From NCBI GenBank assembly GCA_003116995.1, contig BDSL01000048.1, positions 310,001 through 374,000 on the forward strand: DNA of 64,000 nt, given 5' to 3'. The notes under the pieces are model-generated. The model ran no database searches and was not told the origin of the DNA. It saw nothing but the letters and a program-made list of their open reading frames with translations. Position numbers and translations under genes: made by a program. Source of the DNA: Yamagishiella unicocca (lineage: Eukaryota; Chlorophyta; Chlorophyceae; Chlamydomonadales; Volvocaceae). Shown here piece by piece: positions 11,511-24,215 of this stretch (positions are counted from its first letter, which is position 1; each line of letters starts with the position of its first letter).

Positions 11511-14500
11511 ATGTCAGGCTTGCCAAGCTTGCGTGGCTACCAGCTGGAGATGGTGGAGCAGGCGGAGGAGCTGGGCAACGCCGTTGTCTACATGGAAACA
11601 GGTGCAGTAAGACATCGATTCATCCTGCTTGTTGTAACGGTTACAGTGGGTGCCAGACCAAGAGGTATTCAAGGACCGTCGGTGCGCCTTGCGAATTTGC
11701 GCTTCGGGGAGGCGCAACGCACTGCCGGCACAGATACGCACGTAGCAGGCCGGTGCCGACCCGCTGACGAGGCGCATTACCTGTTGCCGCGCGCACCACC
11801 CTACGGCCAGCTGCCTCCCACAACACATCATAATCCCAAACACCGTTCGCAACGACGCAGTGCGTTCCGACGCGGTGCTTAGCTTACACCGCTTACCCCC
11901 CCGCTGCCCCGTCCCTCCCTCCCCCGCCACAAACGCTACCTCCTGTTGTTGCTGCCCCTGCTGCCGGAGCCGCAGGCAGCGGCAAGACCCGCATCGCGGT
12001 GGAGCGTATCCTCCGGTCCCGCATCCAGCTGGCAGCGCGCAACCAGCTGGCTGCCTTCCTGGCGCCCTCGGTGCCGCTGGTGAAGCAGGTGGGCGCGAAG
12101 GCCCCGCCGCTGTCCATGCCACGGCGCAATGCGACACGACCCAGCACAACAGCGCTCGACACGACAGCGCTCGACATGACAACACACGACAGGACAACAC
12201 ACGCTGCCGCCGCGCTATGCAGCTGTCTTCATAACCGCCTCGCTCCTTCACCACCCCCCACTAACCTGTCAATGCATGTGTTTTTACCCCCCCGCCCCCC
12301 TCCCCGCGTGTCGTCAACACGTCATCGATCGGTGGACGATGACGTGTCGGCGCCTGCCTCGCCCGGCTGGCGGCCCAGCAAGCTGCCGTACTGGCGGACG
12401 CCGGTCTGCGGGTGGCTGTGTTCACGGGCGAGGATAACCGTGAGGCACGCAGCCGGGCTGCCTGGCGGGCGCTGCACTCGCAGTGCGACGTGCTGGTGGC
12501 CACCCCGCATGCGCTGATCAACCTCCTGGCGCATGCATACCTCAGGGTGCGCTATAGCTGTCTGGCTGTCTGGCTGGGCGGCTGGCTGGCTGGCCGGCTG
12601 GGTGACTGGGTGGCTGCGTGGCTGGGTGGACTGCAAGACGCGTGTTCCCGTGTGGTGGTTAGCTAGGCATACTTGGCATCCGCGGTGGCAGCACGCAGTA
12701 GCAGGTGGAGGGTGGGGGGCGGAGCCTCACTTCAGGCCGCATTGCCACCTTTCACTCCCGCAACCCTCCCTCCCTCCCGTACCCCCAGGTGCCCCAGTTC
12801 GGCCTGCTGGTGCTGGACGAGTGCCACCACACCAACGGCGACCACGCCTTCGCTGTGCTCATGCGCGAGTTCGTGCACCACCTCACCCCGCCGCAGCAGC
12901 GGCCCCAGGTGCTGGGCCTCACCGCCTCCCCCCACAAGGCGGGCGAGCTGACGTCCCTCCTCCGAGCCGGCCTCATCACTCCACGAGACGACCACAGGCG
13001 GGTTTCTGAATCTAGCGCACGGGGAAAGAAGAGGCATGGTGTCGAGCAGGCGTTCTTACCTGGGGTGGTGCCCGTTGAGGTGGCGCCCGTTAAGCCGCTG
13101 CGTGCCTACTGGTGCTGGTACTACCGGTATGCAACCGCCTTAACCGTTGACTGACCTATGTCGTACCGTTGTACACCAACCAACCAACCAACTCCCGCTC
13201 CCAGGTCTGACATGCAGAACTACGTCGCGCGGCCGGAGCTGCGCGTCGAGGAGCTGGGTCCCCCGCCTGAGCCATTGGACGCGATGAGGGACGCGGAGGA
13301 GGCGCTGTCGGAGGCGGCCGAAATGGTGCAGTCGGCGCAGGAGTTCGTCAAAGCGGAGGAGTCGGCCTTCCGGCGGGCTGGCTTCCTGGCGCTGGATGAC
13401 GCAGCCGGAGGTGAGCTAGCAGCTTGCTGAGCAGTGGTTGCTGGTTCCTGTGCCAGGAGGGAGGTTGCGATTGCCGCCGGGTGTGAACTCACGTTCGCAT
13501 GCATGGGGCTCCACTGCTCGCCGTTCTGCGTGTGTCCGGCCTTCACGATGCGTTTTACCGGTGAATCCTACGTGCGTGGCTAACTGCCACAATCACTGTA
13601 TCACGATGCCGTACACCACGTGCCGCCGTCTGCTTATCACCTGATGCCGTCCTGACCGCCTCCCCCCACTAACACGATCCCTAAAACGCTATGCCACGGC
13701 CTAGGGGGTATCAACAACGACGACGACGACACCGCTACCATCGGCGCCAAGCAGCTGCAGCACTTGAGCAAGCAGCTGGTGGCGGTGAGGGACGCGCTGT
13801 CGGATCTTGGCACCTGGCCTGCGCTGGCAGTGGCCTGCGACGACCTGTTCGGACCCGGCACCTCGGCGCCGCCGCCGCCTTCACAAGCAGGGCCGCAGCC
13901 TCTTACACGCACCGGTGCAACGAGTGATGCGGGCAGCGGTGGGGAAGCTGAGGAGCAGCAGCAGCAGCAGCAGGAGGCCGTAGTGCTCCAGGGGTTGCGG
14001 CCCGAGGGGGTGCAGGAGGTAGGGATGCAGAGCGTGTATGGCGATGATGGTGGTGGTGGTGATGACGACGACGATGTGGGCGACGAACGCCAAGCGCAAG
14101 AATGGGATGAAGACGAGGAGATCCCGGTCTGGAAGCTGGGCGAGCTGATGGACGAATGCAGTTTGGGTGACGTGGACAAGACCCCCGATGAAGCCAGGCG
14201 AGTGTGCTACTAGTCTGGAGCAAATGATCCACTTGTGCACCTGGGTCCTATGCACCGCACGGCGGCATCATGGCCGCCACCTGCGGCATTACTAGGTGGC
14301 GGTGGTAATGGTGGTTGGCCAATCAACCCTGGCGGGGCCAGACTGGAGCTGCTTGGGCCCCGCCCTGCGCCGTCACGTGGTCGATTGCTGCCTGACGCAC
14401 CTGTACTGCTGCTACTGCTGCTATTGCTGCTATTGCTGCTATTGCTGCTATTGCTGCTACTGGTGCTACTGTTGCTACTGGTGCCACTGCTGCCACTGCT

Positions 14501-17500
14501 GCCACTGCTGCTGCTGCTCCTGATGTTGGACTGACCCGGCCACAGCCTTCGAAGGGCAGCCGAGGGCAGCTGGCGGTTGATGCACCACCAGCTGCCGCCC
14601 GAGGCGGCGGAGCAGCTGGCGGGACGGATCGACAGCACGGCGCCGGCGGCGGCGGCGACGCTGGAGGCCAGGGTGGTGACGACTGCGCTGGCGACTGCCG
14701 CTGCCGCGCTGGCTAGGGCTGTGGTCGCGCAGATGGGGGCAGGGGACGAGGTGGCCCATGGGGCCCGCCATGTGATGGAAGGTAGGCGAGTAGTGGTGTC
14801 CGATCACGTATGGGGGGGGACTGGGGCTGCTCCATTGGCTGGGGTGCAAGATGGTTACCGGTAATGTCACTTGCGGGTAGCCCGTGTCTGTCCTACCCGG
14901 GACTGACTGCGTAGCTGGTCTATGTGTTTTTCGTTGGCCTATCTTTCCCCGGCGCGAGGAGCTCCACGTCACACTCCAGGGAACGATGTGTGCTCCTCCG
15001 TACATACGCAACCACAACCTACAACCCACAACGGTGAGGTCCCGCGCCCTTCTTCCCACAACCTCCTCCCCCCCCCCCGGCCCTCCTCCCTCCCAACCAG
15101 GTATAGCTAATGAGCTGTGGCTGCGGCGGCACCACCCGCTTGCTGCCCGCGACGCCGGGCTGCTCCAGCCCTGGGTGCAGCGGCTGCTGCGGCTGGTGCC
15201 ACCGAGTGACCTGCAGCAGCAGGTGCGTGGCTGGGTGGCTGGGTGCTAGGAAGCCGGCTGGCTGGGAGGCTGGGTGCTGGGTGCTAGGAAGCCGGCTGGC
15301 TGGGAGGGTGGGTGCTGGGAGGCTGGGTGCTGGGAGGGTGGGTGACTGCCGTAGGCATGGCGTGCGTGGCGTAGGGAGTTGAGCGGATTTCGTCAGTCGG
15401 AGGAAAGGGGGCCAGGGGCGATGATGTTTTGTGCCGTACGAAACAGCTCTTCGGCCAGCCGTCGGTTGGTCAAGCCCTGGCGACGAATGACAGCACGACG
15501 GCGACAACGGCGACGACGACGACGACGACGACGCTTGTAGTGGGACCTTGGGGGTGTGTGGCCAGGTGGGGCCTTGGTGCGGGGTGACCAGATGGGGGCG
15601 GGTGGCCGCACCCCAGGTGTGCGGGCACGGCGCTGATACTGTGTCGTGCCACGCGGCTGTTGGCTCATGCGCTGCAGCCAGCCCAGGCTGGTGCGATTGC
15701 CTCATCTCTAGCGCTTGGTATTCGTCCGCTTGGTAACTATCTGACTGGACGGGTGGGTGCGTGGGCGCCCAGGTGCTGGAGGGGCAGCAGCAGCAGCAAC
15801 AACACCAGCAACAACAACAGCAGCAGCAGCAGCGCGGTGGCGGCCTCGTCACACCAGCCGTACGGTGGTTGATGACGACCCTCTTGGACCGCTACGGCGG
15901 CGGCCGGCGGCTCAGCGGCGGCGAGCAGCAGGTACGGCGGGATGCTGTCAGGTCTCGGAGCCAGGAGTGTGCCGTACTTAAGGGATTGTACGGTGATGAT
16001 CGACTCCAGGGGCTGCAGGGGGGGCATTGCTGGTGCGCTGCTCCGCTGCTTGGCAGCACCACCTCGCGGAATACGTGTTAGTTGAGCCGGTTCCAACCTC
16101 TCATATTGGTTGAGAGCTCAACTGATAACCAGCAACCAGCAACCGGCTTGATGTGAGACGGCGTACACACGTGCTCCCGCAGGACGGCCGGGAGGAGGGC
16201 GAGTGCGCCGGCATGGTGTTCCTCGATCGCAAGGTGGGCGCCCGCCCGGTCGTGCATGCCCTCATTCAACTAACAAAGCGAGTCGGCGTGCAGTGGCACT
16301 GCGCGCAACAGCAGACAGCTGCATTGGGGCACAGCGGGCGCCGCCGTAACAGCGCCCCCGCTGTTGGGTCGTAGGTGCGCATGCAGGAGGAGCCAGCCCT
16401 TCATTCCGCGGGGTAAGCGGCGTACGTGTTCAGTTCGCCGCGTTTGTCATCCCCCCGCTCCCTCAACCCCCCACCGGCCTCTGCCCCTGCCCCAGGTGCA
16501 CTGCCTGGCGCTCCTCCGCCTCATCACGGAGCTGCCCCCGGCGCAGCAGCACCTGCGGGCGGCTGTGTTCCTAGGTATCACCGACTCCAGCTCTGCCGCC
16601 AGCTTGTCCATGAACGCCCGGGCAAGTGCGGCAACAGGACCTCTCGTATGTTCCCCCCCACCCCAAAACATTCGGCCCCCTGCCTCTGTTTAGCCGCGCC
16701 TGACATTCGGCCACCTGCCCCTGTTTTGGAAGGGGCGAATCACGTTGATCACGGTCCTACTGCTTACCTTCCTTGCACACCCTCCCTAGCTTGCGATGCT
16801 TGCTGCTGCCCTCCCCTCCCTCCCTCGCTTGCTTGCTGGCTCACCCCCCGCGCTTCCCGGCCCGTTGTGCACTCGGCTGCCTCCGCTGCCTCCGACGCGT
16901 TCAGAGGCAGGAGCGGGTTCGGCAGGACTTCCGCAGCGGCCGCCTGAACCTGCTTCTGAGCACCGACGTGGGGGCGGAGGGGCTGGACTTCAGGCAGGCG
17001 CGGCTGGTGGTGGTCATGGATCCGCCCCGGAGCGTCACGAGCTTCGTGCAGTGCCGGGGCCGCGCGCGCGCCCTGGGCGGGGAGTACCTGCTGCTAGCTC
17101 GGGACCGGGCGGCACGGGAGCGCATCTGCAACAGAGGGCGGTGCGTGCGAGCAGACGAATGCATGGACTCACTCCGGGCCCCGCCTGACTGGCCATGCAC
17201 CTCCGCACACCACCTGTTCGCTTTGTGGGGCTCCCATGCATGACATCATTAAGTGTGTGTACGGCAGTGACGTGGCGCCGTCCGTCCATCCGTGCGTCCG
17301 CTGCTCCGCTGCCGCTTTGGGGTCAGGGAGGAGCGGGACATGGTGCGTGAGGCGATGAGGCGCAGCGGCGCAGGGCCCAGCAGGAGGCAGGGGGCGGCGG
17401 CGGGAGGGGCGCCAGCGCCGGTGTGGCAGCAGCTCCAGGGAGGAGGGTACCCAGCCTCCGAAACCATCAGCGGCGGCGGTTACTACACCATTCCCGAAAC

Positions 17501-18977
17501 TGGTACGGCAGATTCGGGCTGTCCCTGTACCTGCGTTGATGCAGGACGGCTGACTCTGCAGGTGTTGCACGTCAGATGCCCATCAGTCGCCGCCCGCATG
17601 CCTGCTGGTTGCTCTTATTACCCTCCACTACCCCCACCACGACCCCCCACCGTGTTTTCCTTGGTGCGGTGTTGGTGTGTGCCCGCAGGCGCCGTGGCGT
17701 TCGGCGGCATAGCCCCACAATTGTTGCATAGCTATTGCTTCCAGCTGCCCGGAAGCGCCAGGTGGGTAGTCCGGTGGGGGGGGGGTTGCGAAGGATTGGC
17801 CGCTGCAGTGCTGTTTGGCGTCGTTGATAGAGGATTGGGGGTAGCTACCGCGGCTGATGTTAGGTGTGTGCCGATCGTGCTTCGTCGTGTGCCCTGCGGT
17901 CTGTTATTTATGCCTCAACCCCGGGCGGCATCGGTATTTTCCCAGCAACGGAATCCTCCAGCCGTACTTCCTGTACGAGCAAAGCCCCCAAGATGGTGCC
18001 AACCGCCAGTTCCGGCTCACCGTCTACCTGCCGAGCAACTGCCCGCTGCCAGCCGTCCAAGGGCGCTGGGAAGTATCCAAGCACAAGGCCGCCCAGGTGG
18101 GGGTGCAAGCATCATGGCGGAGTTGTGGTCAAACGGGCCTGCTTAAGCTCCAGGGAGGACGTTTGACCGCTTACCTGCTCCTCGGGAAAATCCATCCGCG
18201 CGGACTTTTCCCGTGCCGCTGAACCTACCAGGGTCGCACATGACGAGACACAGCTTGGTCACAACAGAGCCTGCGCATAATGCAGTACAGTCGTACATCT
18301 GAACTGCCGTACGGACACGTGGTAGCACAGCCGTACGGCGTCCTCATCACGCCCCCTTCATAACCTTCCCGCCCCCAGGCCGCTTGCCTGGAGGCCATCC
18401 GGCAGCTGCACGCCGCGGGTGCGCTCAACGACTTCCTGGAGCCCACGTACACACGGCGGGGGCGCATGCGGGCGGCGCAGCAGGAGCAGCAGGAGGGCGC
18501 ACGTGAGGGAGGCCGGGGAGGGGGGGGGAGGGGACGGGGAGGTTGCAAGGGAAACCCGTGCATTCGTGTCGGGAGGGGGAGAGGGGGAAGGGAAACTCGC
18601 GTCCATAAACCCTAACGTGTACAGCAAGTACAGGCGTGGTGAGGTGTCCGGAGTCCGGACTCTCTGTACCGCAGAGGATAAAACATCCGCCTGTCCCCCG
18701 TGTCGCACAGTGCTGCAGGGGGTCATTCCCAGGGCAGTCATCACGCACCGGCTGCCCGGGGCGCTCAGACCACTGCGGCAGCTCGTCGCTGAGAGACGCG
18801 CCGTCGTGGCATCGGCCCAGCAGCAGCACGGGTCTGCTGGCTTCGCTGCCGGCGCCGCTGCCGCTGCGGGGGGAGCTGTCGTGGCGGGGGAGGCGGGTGC
18901 AGCCCGGGTGGGGTGCAGCAGCGCTGGCGGCCTCCTGGAGGGGAAGAGTGGCGCCGCCTCAGACGGGCTGCCGCCGG

Positions 18978-19028
<51 letters not shown>

Positions 19029-22000
19029 ATAATGGTGCTGATGATGGTGCTGATAATGCCGCGACCCCGACGACCAACCCTGTCGGCTCCGGAACCACTC
19101 CCTCGGTGGTGATGATGCACCTGTACGCCTTTGCGTTCCTGCACGGCGCCGGCCCTGCCTCGCATGGGTCCGCTCGCCCGGTCGCGGCAGCAGCTGGCGG
19201 CGGGAGCGCCAGCAGCCTGCACCCGTTCGGCTTGCTGCTGCACCAGCGGATACCGTACGAGCTTCCCAGCTTCCCAGTTTACCTGCCATTGTACGACGAA
19301 GATGGCAACGGACGCCAAGGTAAAACGCTCGCTGTGCACAAACGGCTCTCTTCTTTGCCTGGTCTATGTTCTGTGTCTACATATGTTGTATGACATCTGA
19401 ATCCCGAGTGTAAACCCCACCGCCCAATGTTCACACGCAGCCGCACCTCTGTCCGAAGGGGCCGCCTTGGGGGCCGACCGGGGGCCGCAGCTGACGTCAG
19501 CAGCCCGTCTGCAATACGTGGGGCCGCTGAGGCTGAGCGGCGCCCAGCTGGCGGGGCTGCGGGCCGGGGACCGGGTGCTCGGGGAGCTCGCGCGGACTCG
19601 CGGGTCGGTCGGTCTGGACACCAGTCCCAGCGGCGCCGCCAGCTGCGCACCGGATGCCGTACAATCTGCTGGCGTGCCGCCGGCGGCTGAGTGGGCTGCG
19701 CGGGGCCCCGAGGGGCCTCTCGCCGCCGGCATACACGCCTGGTCGGTTCGGTACGGCTTGGACGAGCTCAGCTCCGCGCTACAGCTGGCGCGGGCACTGC
19801 CTGCGCGACCCCTCAACGAGGAGCCGGCGCTCGCGCCCCTCACCGCTGCCGCCGAGTCATCTGGAGCGCCTGCCGGCGCTGACGTGGAAACTTCGGCGGC
19901 GGTTTCGGAGCTAGGGACGGAGAGGTCGCCGGTGGCGGCGGCGGCGGCGGCAGGTCCCTGGTGGGCGCTCGTCCCACTGCTTGAGGCACCCGCCTTGGCG
20001 GCCGTAAGAAGACGTGGCAGCGCGGCAGCTCAGCGCCTGGATGCTGCAGTGGCCGCCGACGGTCCCCAGGGGGTTGTGGACTGGCCCCTCCTGGAGCAGC
20101 TCGCCCGGGGACCCCTGCCGCTGCAGCACGTGTTACCGCCCGCAACGCTGGCGTCGCTGCGACCCGCGGGTCGCCCGCAGGGCGACCACCCCACCCGCAA
20201 CGAGAACAGCGGCATCGACAGCGGTTGCGGCTGGGGTCTCCAGGCGCCTCATGGTCCGGAGGGAGGTGCTGAAGGCGGCGGTGGTGGTGGGGGGGGGCGC
20301 GGCGAGGAGAGCGGCGGCGGCTCCGGGTTCAGTAGCTCGGGCTCGGCATGGGTGGGGGAGCTGGAGGTGCGGCTCCGAGACCATGGGCTGGTGGTGGCGC
20401 AGACGAGTGGCAGCCTGCACGAGTACCGGGGCGTGGAGCGGGAGCTGCACCCCGGCACAGTGATGCAGCCGCGGCGGCCGCCGACTGGGGACACCGCCAC
20501 TGCCGCCGCCACCGCCAGCGGCGTGGACGACGAGACGAGCGGCATTATGATCGGCGGCCCTAGCATGGAGACGTACGGCGGCAGGCTGGCGAAGTGCGTG
20601 CGCCGGCGGAGGGGCGGGTCTGTGTGTCTGGTGCGGAGGGGCGGGCATGTGTTGTCTAGTGCCAGCCTTCAGGGCTTGACGATGGATCTGTGACATGTGA
20701 TATTGTAATTGGCAGGCCTCGTTGCCGTGCCGCCCTGCCTCGCCCCACGCTGCCCCACTTCGCTGCACTCCGCCGCCGGGGAAGCCCCACTGCCCCGGCC
20801 CCCTGCCGCCTTCCTGCCTTGTCGCACAACTGCATACAGGCGCTGGGGCGTGGACCCCACCTCCATCCAGACAGACCAGCCGCTGGTTCGCGTCAGCAGC
20901 GGGTCCTCCGTCGCGGCGGTGTCCAACGTGTTGGTCCGCCGCCCCGCCCCGCAAGCCAGCGGCGGGGGCGGGGACGAGCAGCAAGCGGGGCCGCGAATGT
21001 CGCAAGGCAGGGGCGGCAGCAGCAACAGCATCAGTGCCGAGGTCCTGCTGCTGCCCCAGGCGCTGGCCCTCGCACCGCTGACGCTGCGGCGGTGGCGGGA
21101 GCTGCACCGCACCTTCAGCCTGGTGCACCGCCTGGAGGCGATGGTGGCGGCGGCGGAGGCGCGGGAGGTGCTGCTGCTGCCGGCCGGGTCGGTGGGCTCC
21201 GAATAGGAAGATGTCCCTACCTTTATTTTAAATTCGCCTTACAACCCTAGTAAAAGTTCGAGTCTGGGAAACTGAACCAGCACTTTCGGAAACGGGGCCG
21301 CCGCTGTGTGGGGGGGAAGCTATGTATGCCGCAGTGTCTCAATCGTCGTTGGGGCTGCACGCGCATACGGTTGGTGGTGGCAAAAGGGTAAAACGCATGT
21401 ACTGTAGTACGTTTGTTTGCCGCAGTATAAGGCCCCCCGGGCAACTACTAGGAGCACCGCCGACCCACGCGGACTCCACCGAGCTTACACAATCAACTTG
21501 GCGCGAATCATGTGTTGGTGCTGTTGGTGCTGTTGGTGCTGTTGGTGCTGTTGGTACTGTTGTTGCTTGCGGCAGGTTCCTGTCGTCCGCGGCGCCGGTG
21601 TCGCAGCCTGCAGCCGGACAGCCCGCAACAGCCGCCGCAGGGGCTGCCGACGCCGGCGGGGCCATCTCCCTCACGCTGGCGGCTCTGACCACCCGCGCAG
21701 CCTCCGACCCCGACTTCGACTGCGAGCGGCTGGAGTTCCTGGGGGACGCAGTGCTTAAATACTTTGCCACGCTCTACGTGTACGGCAAGGAAAGGTGCGT
21801 GTTCCGCCTGCCTGATTAGGCAGCGCGGCGCGCATTGCGGCGAGCGCGAACGAGCGGTGGTGTGCGGGCGCTGTTACGCGTGTCCGGTTTGCCTCACTTG
21901 TGCGCCCTGGCCCACCCCGGATCCGCTCCAGGGAGGTGCCAGCTTCGCACGAGGGCGTCATGTCGTACAAGAAGGACCAGCTGGTGGCCAACGAGACACT

Positions 22001-24215
22001 CGCGAGGAGGGCTCTGGAGCTGGGGCTGCAGCACTATGTGCGGGCGGCCCCGTACGACCTGGATCGCACGTTGCGTTTGCGTTGGGGCCATGCAGCCGAG
22101 CTGGCGGAGGCGGCGGAGGCGGCGGCGCCAGGAGACAGGTGGACGGGCCCTGACAGGGCGGAGGTGGGTGTATGTGGAGCAGGCGCCTAGCTCCTGCAGG
22201 TGAAGCTCCCGACGCTGAATCGCCACAAGGCATATCCATACCTCAGTAGTTAACGTTCCCGAGTTCGAGGCCTATTGAGGCCGCCAGCACGCCACCAAAC
22301 GTGAAAGGAACCGTGCACACGCCCCGGCACGCCGTACATGCCGTAACCCACGTATTTTCCTTTTCTTCAGGAGGTGCGGGGCAAGCGCCTGGCGGACTGC
22401 ATCGAGGCGCTGGTGGGCTGCCATCTGGCGGGGGCGCTGGACACGTCGACGCGCTCCGCAGCCGCGCCACCACCAGCAGGAGCGACCCACCTCGGCCCCC
22501 AAAACAGCATGTCTGCCACCACCGGGCTCAGCCCCCACGCTGCCGGCACTCACCTTGATGCCATTGGCAGCAGCAGCGCCACATTGTTTTCCTCGGTTCT
22601 GCGGGATGCGCTGCGAAGCGCAGACGGGGCGGCGTTCGCAGCGGACAGCGGTAGCGGCAGCAGCAGCACCACCACCACCGAGGAGGTCGCCGCGCACCTC
22701 CACACCGCCCTGCTGTTCTGCGTGGGCCTGAAGCTGCTGCCGGCAGACACCCCCGGTGTCATCGCCAGCGTCATACACGACGCCACCCCTCCGCTACACC
22801 CGCCCGCCGCCGCCCACGGACGCGGCGGGGTGCGCGAGCAAGCTGTCGTACAGGCGGCGCAGCGGGCCACTGGATACGCCTTCGGGGACCCCCGCCTCGC
22901 CGCGCGGGCGCTCACCCACGTCAGCTGGCCTAGCCGGGAGTACGGCGGCAACTACCAGCTGCTGGAGTTCCTGGGGGACGCGGTGCTGGGGCTGGTGGCG
23001 TCGCTGTGGGTGTACAGGTGCGGACGCGGGTGCGGGTTTACAAGAGTATCCGCTAGGGCACGTCCCTCCACGGTTTGCGTGGGCTTCCTTGTGGATGATG
23101 GCCTAGGGGTTAGCCACGGGCGCCTACTTGACTGCACAACTGCAGAATGCCGGGGCCACAGGATACACGAGCAGGTAGGGGTGCAGGGTTTGGCTCTTCT
23201 TTCCAAGCAAGCTAGGCCTCACCAGATGGAGGTTTTCAGGGTTTGGCTCTTCTTCCCAAGCAAGCTGGTCCTCACCAGGAGTCGCGCCGCGGCACCCGCG
23301 CAGGTGCGGGGGCAGCCCCATGCAGATGACCCAGCGGCGCGAGGCGCTGGTCCGCAACGACACCCTGGCGGCCAGCTGCGTGGCGGCGGGGTTGCACCGG
23401 GTGCTCCGGGCCCGCCAGCGAGAGCTGGGCCGGGCGGTGCACGAGTACGCGGCAGCGGGGGCGGCAACAGGCGGGGGGGGCGCCCACGAGCTCGGGGGCC
23501 ACGACGACGCCAGCGGCTCCGGCGACTCCGGCGGTGGTGCCGCCCTCCGGGCGCCCAAGGTGTTGGCGGATGTCGTGGAGGCTCTGGTGGGGGCCGTGTT
23601 CCTGGACTCTGGAGGCGACCTGGTGGCCTGCGAGCAGGTGAGGTGGCGCGGAACCGCGTGTGGTTCATTGGAGGCAAAGCGCCAGGGTGGGATAGGCTAG
23701 GAGGTGACGGGTGCGGAGGGTGAGGAGGGTGAGGAGGGTGAGGAGGGTTGAGAGGAAAGCGGGTGAGCGGGGCTTGTGAGGAAAGCCGGTGGGTCAGCCC
23801 TAAACGCCCCCCTCACGTGCAGGTGGTGCGCAGCATCCTCTCCGCGCAGCTGGCGACCGAGGAAGCGGCGGAACCCCCGCAACCGGACATCAGCGGCTTC
23901 GGCCACCAGGTTTACCTAGGTGCGCTGCACGGCGGTAGCGGCAGCAGCAGCAGCAGCAGTAGCAGCAGCAGCAGCTCGGGCATGCGGGGCATGCCCCCCA
24001 CCATCGCGGTGGGGGCGCCGTACCGTCGGCCGCTCCGTCGCACCTGGCTCATCGGCCGGCAGCTGGCGGCTAGCCGAGGAGGCGCCGAGCTGCTGCCGCC
24101 GCCGCGAGGCAACAGCGCCGCCTCCGCGGCTGGCGCTGCGGGGCTGGCGAGGAAGCGCGGTGCTGCCGCAGTGTCCGGAAGGAGCAGGGTCCTCATCCGG
24201 GGACTGGTGTTCTGA
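11511..24215 (+). CDS. Dicer-like endoribonuclease B (complete, tandem paralog)
   Basis: Start ATG 11511; stop TGA 24213-24215. Early exons, phase-checked: 11511-11601, 11976-12088, 12379-12546, 12789-12997, 13206-13410, 13705-14197, 14546-14781, 15101-15222, 15773-15931, 16183-16233, 16496-16645, 16905-17140, 17327-17502. Late exons: 21576-21794, ~21931-22162, 22371-23018, 23304-23637, 23822-24215. Helicase: motif I METGSGKT spans the first intron; VLDECHH at ~12812; LGLTASP; STDVGAEGLDF; motif VI QCRGRARA. Then come DUF283 (~17689-18500), a PAZ-like end (RWGVDPTSIQTDQPLV, ~20843-20890), RNase IIIa (RLEFLGDAVLK; KRLADCIEALVGCH) and RNase IIIb (LLEFLGDAVLG; LADVVEALVGAVFL). All catalytic acids are present. 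A Ser-rich C-terminal tail after RNase IIIb is absent from DCL-A. PolyGln and polyAla tracts lie in the helicase insert and before the PAZ region. Exon borders between 17.5 and 21.5 kb are approximate. Probably cytosolic or nuclear dsRNA processing. Confidence 0.92.
14400..14520 (+). repeat. TGC-rich triplet tract in DCL-B intron
   Basis: Imperfect TGCTGCTAY triplets about 115 bp long inside the GC-AG intron 14198-14545. Non-coding in this model. Confidence 0.8.
15786..15836 (+). repeat. CAG/CAA polyglutamine-coding tract in DCL-B
   Basis: Encodes about 16 Gln with one His within exon 15773-15931, in the insert between the two helicase halves. It is absent from DCL-A, which has a polyAla run in the equivalent exon (829-1101). 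Confidence 0.85.
18978..19029 (+). repeat. (GCT)n polyalanine-coding tract in DCL-B
   Basis: About 17 consecutive GCT triplets within the coding exon before the platform/PAZ region, read as polyAla in the accepted frame. Confidence 0.85.
21514..21562 (+). repeat. 9-bp tandem repeat (TGTTGGTGC)n
   Basis: About five units in the DCL-B intron just upstream of the RNase IIIa exon starting at 21576. Confidence 0.85.

Noticed and set aside
13206..13410. Alternative donor after 12952 (AC|GTCCCT) for DCL-B exon 4
   Set aside because: It is in phase, but the GC donor at 12998 gives a better Dicer match (LLRAGLITPRDDHR|SDMQNYV) and a better donor consensus.
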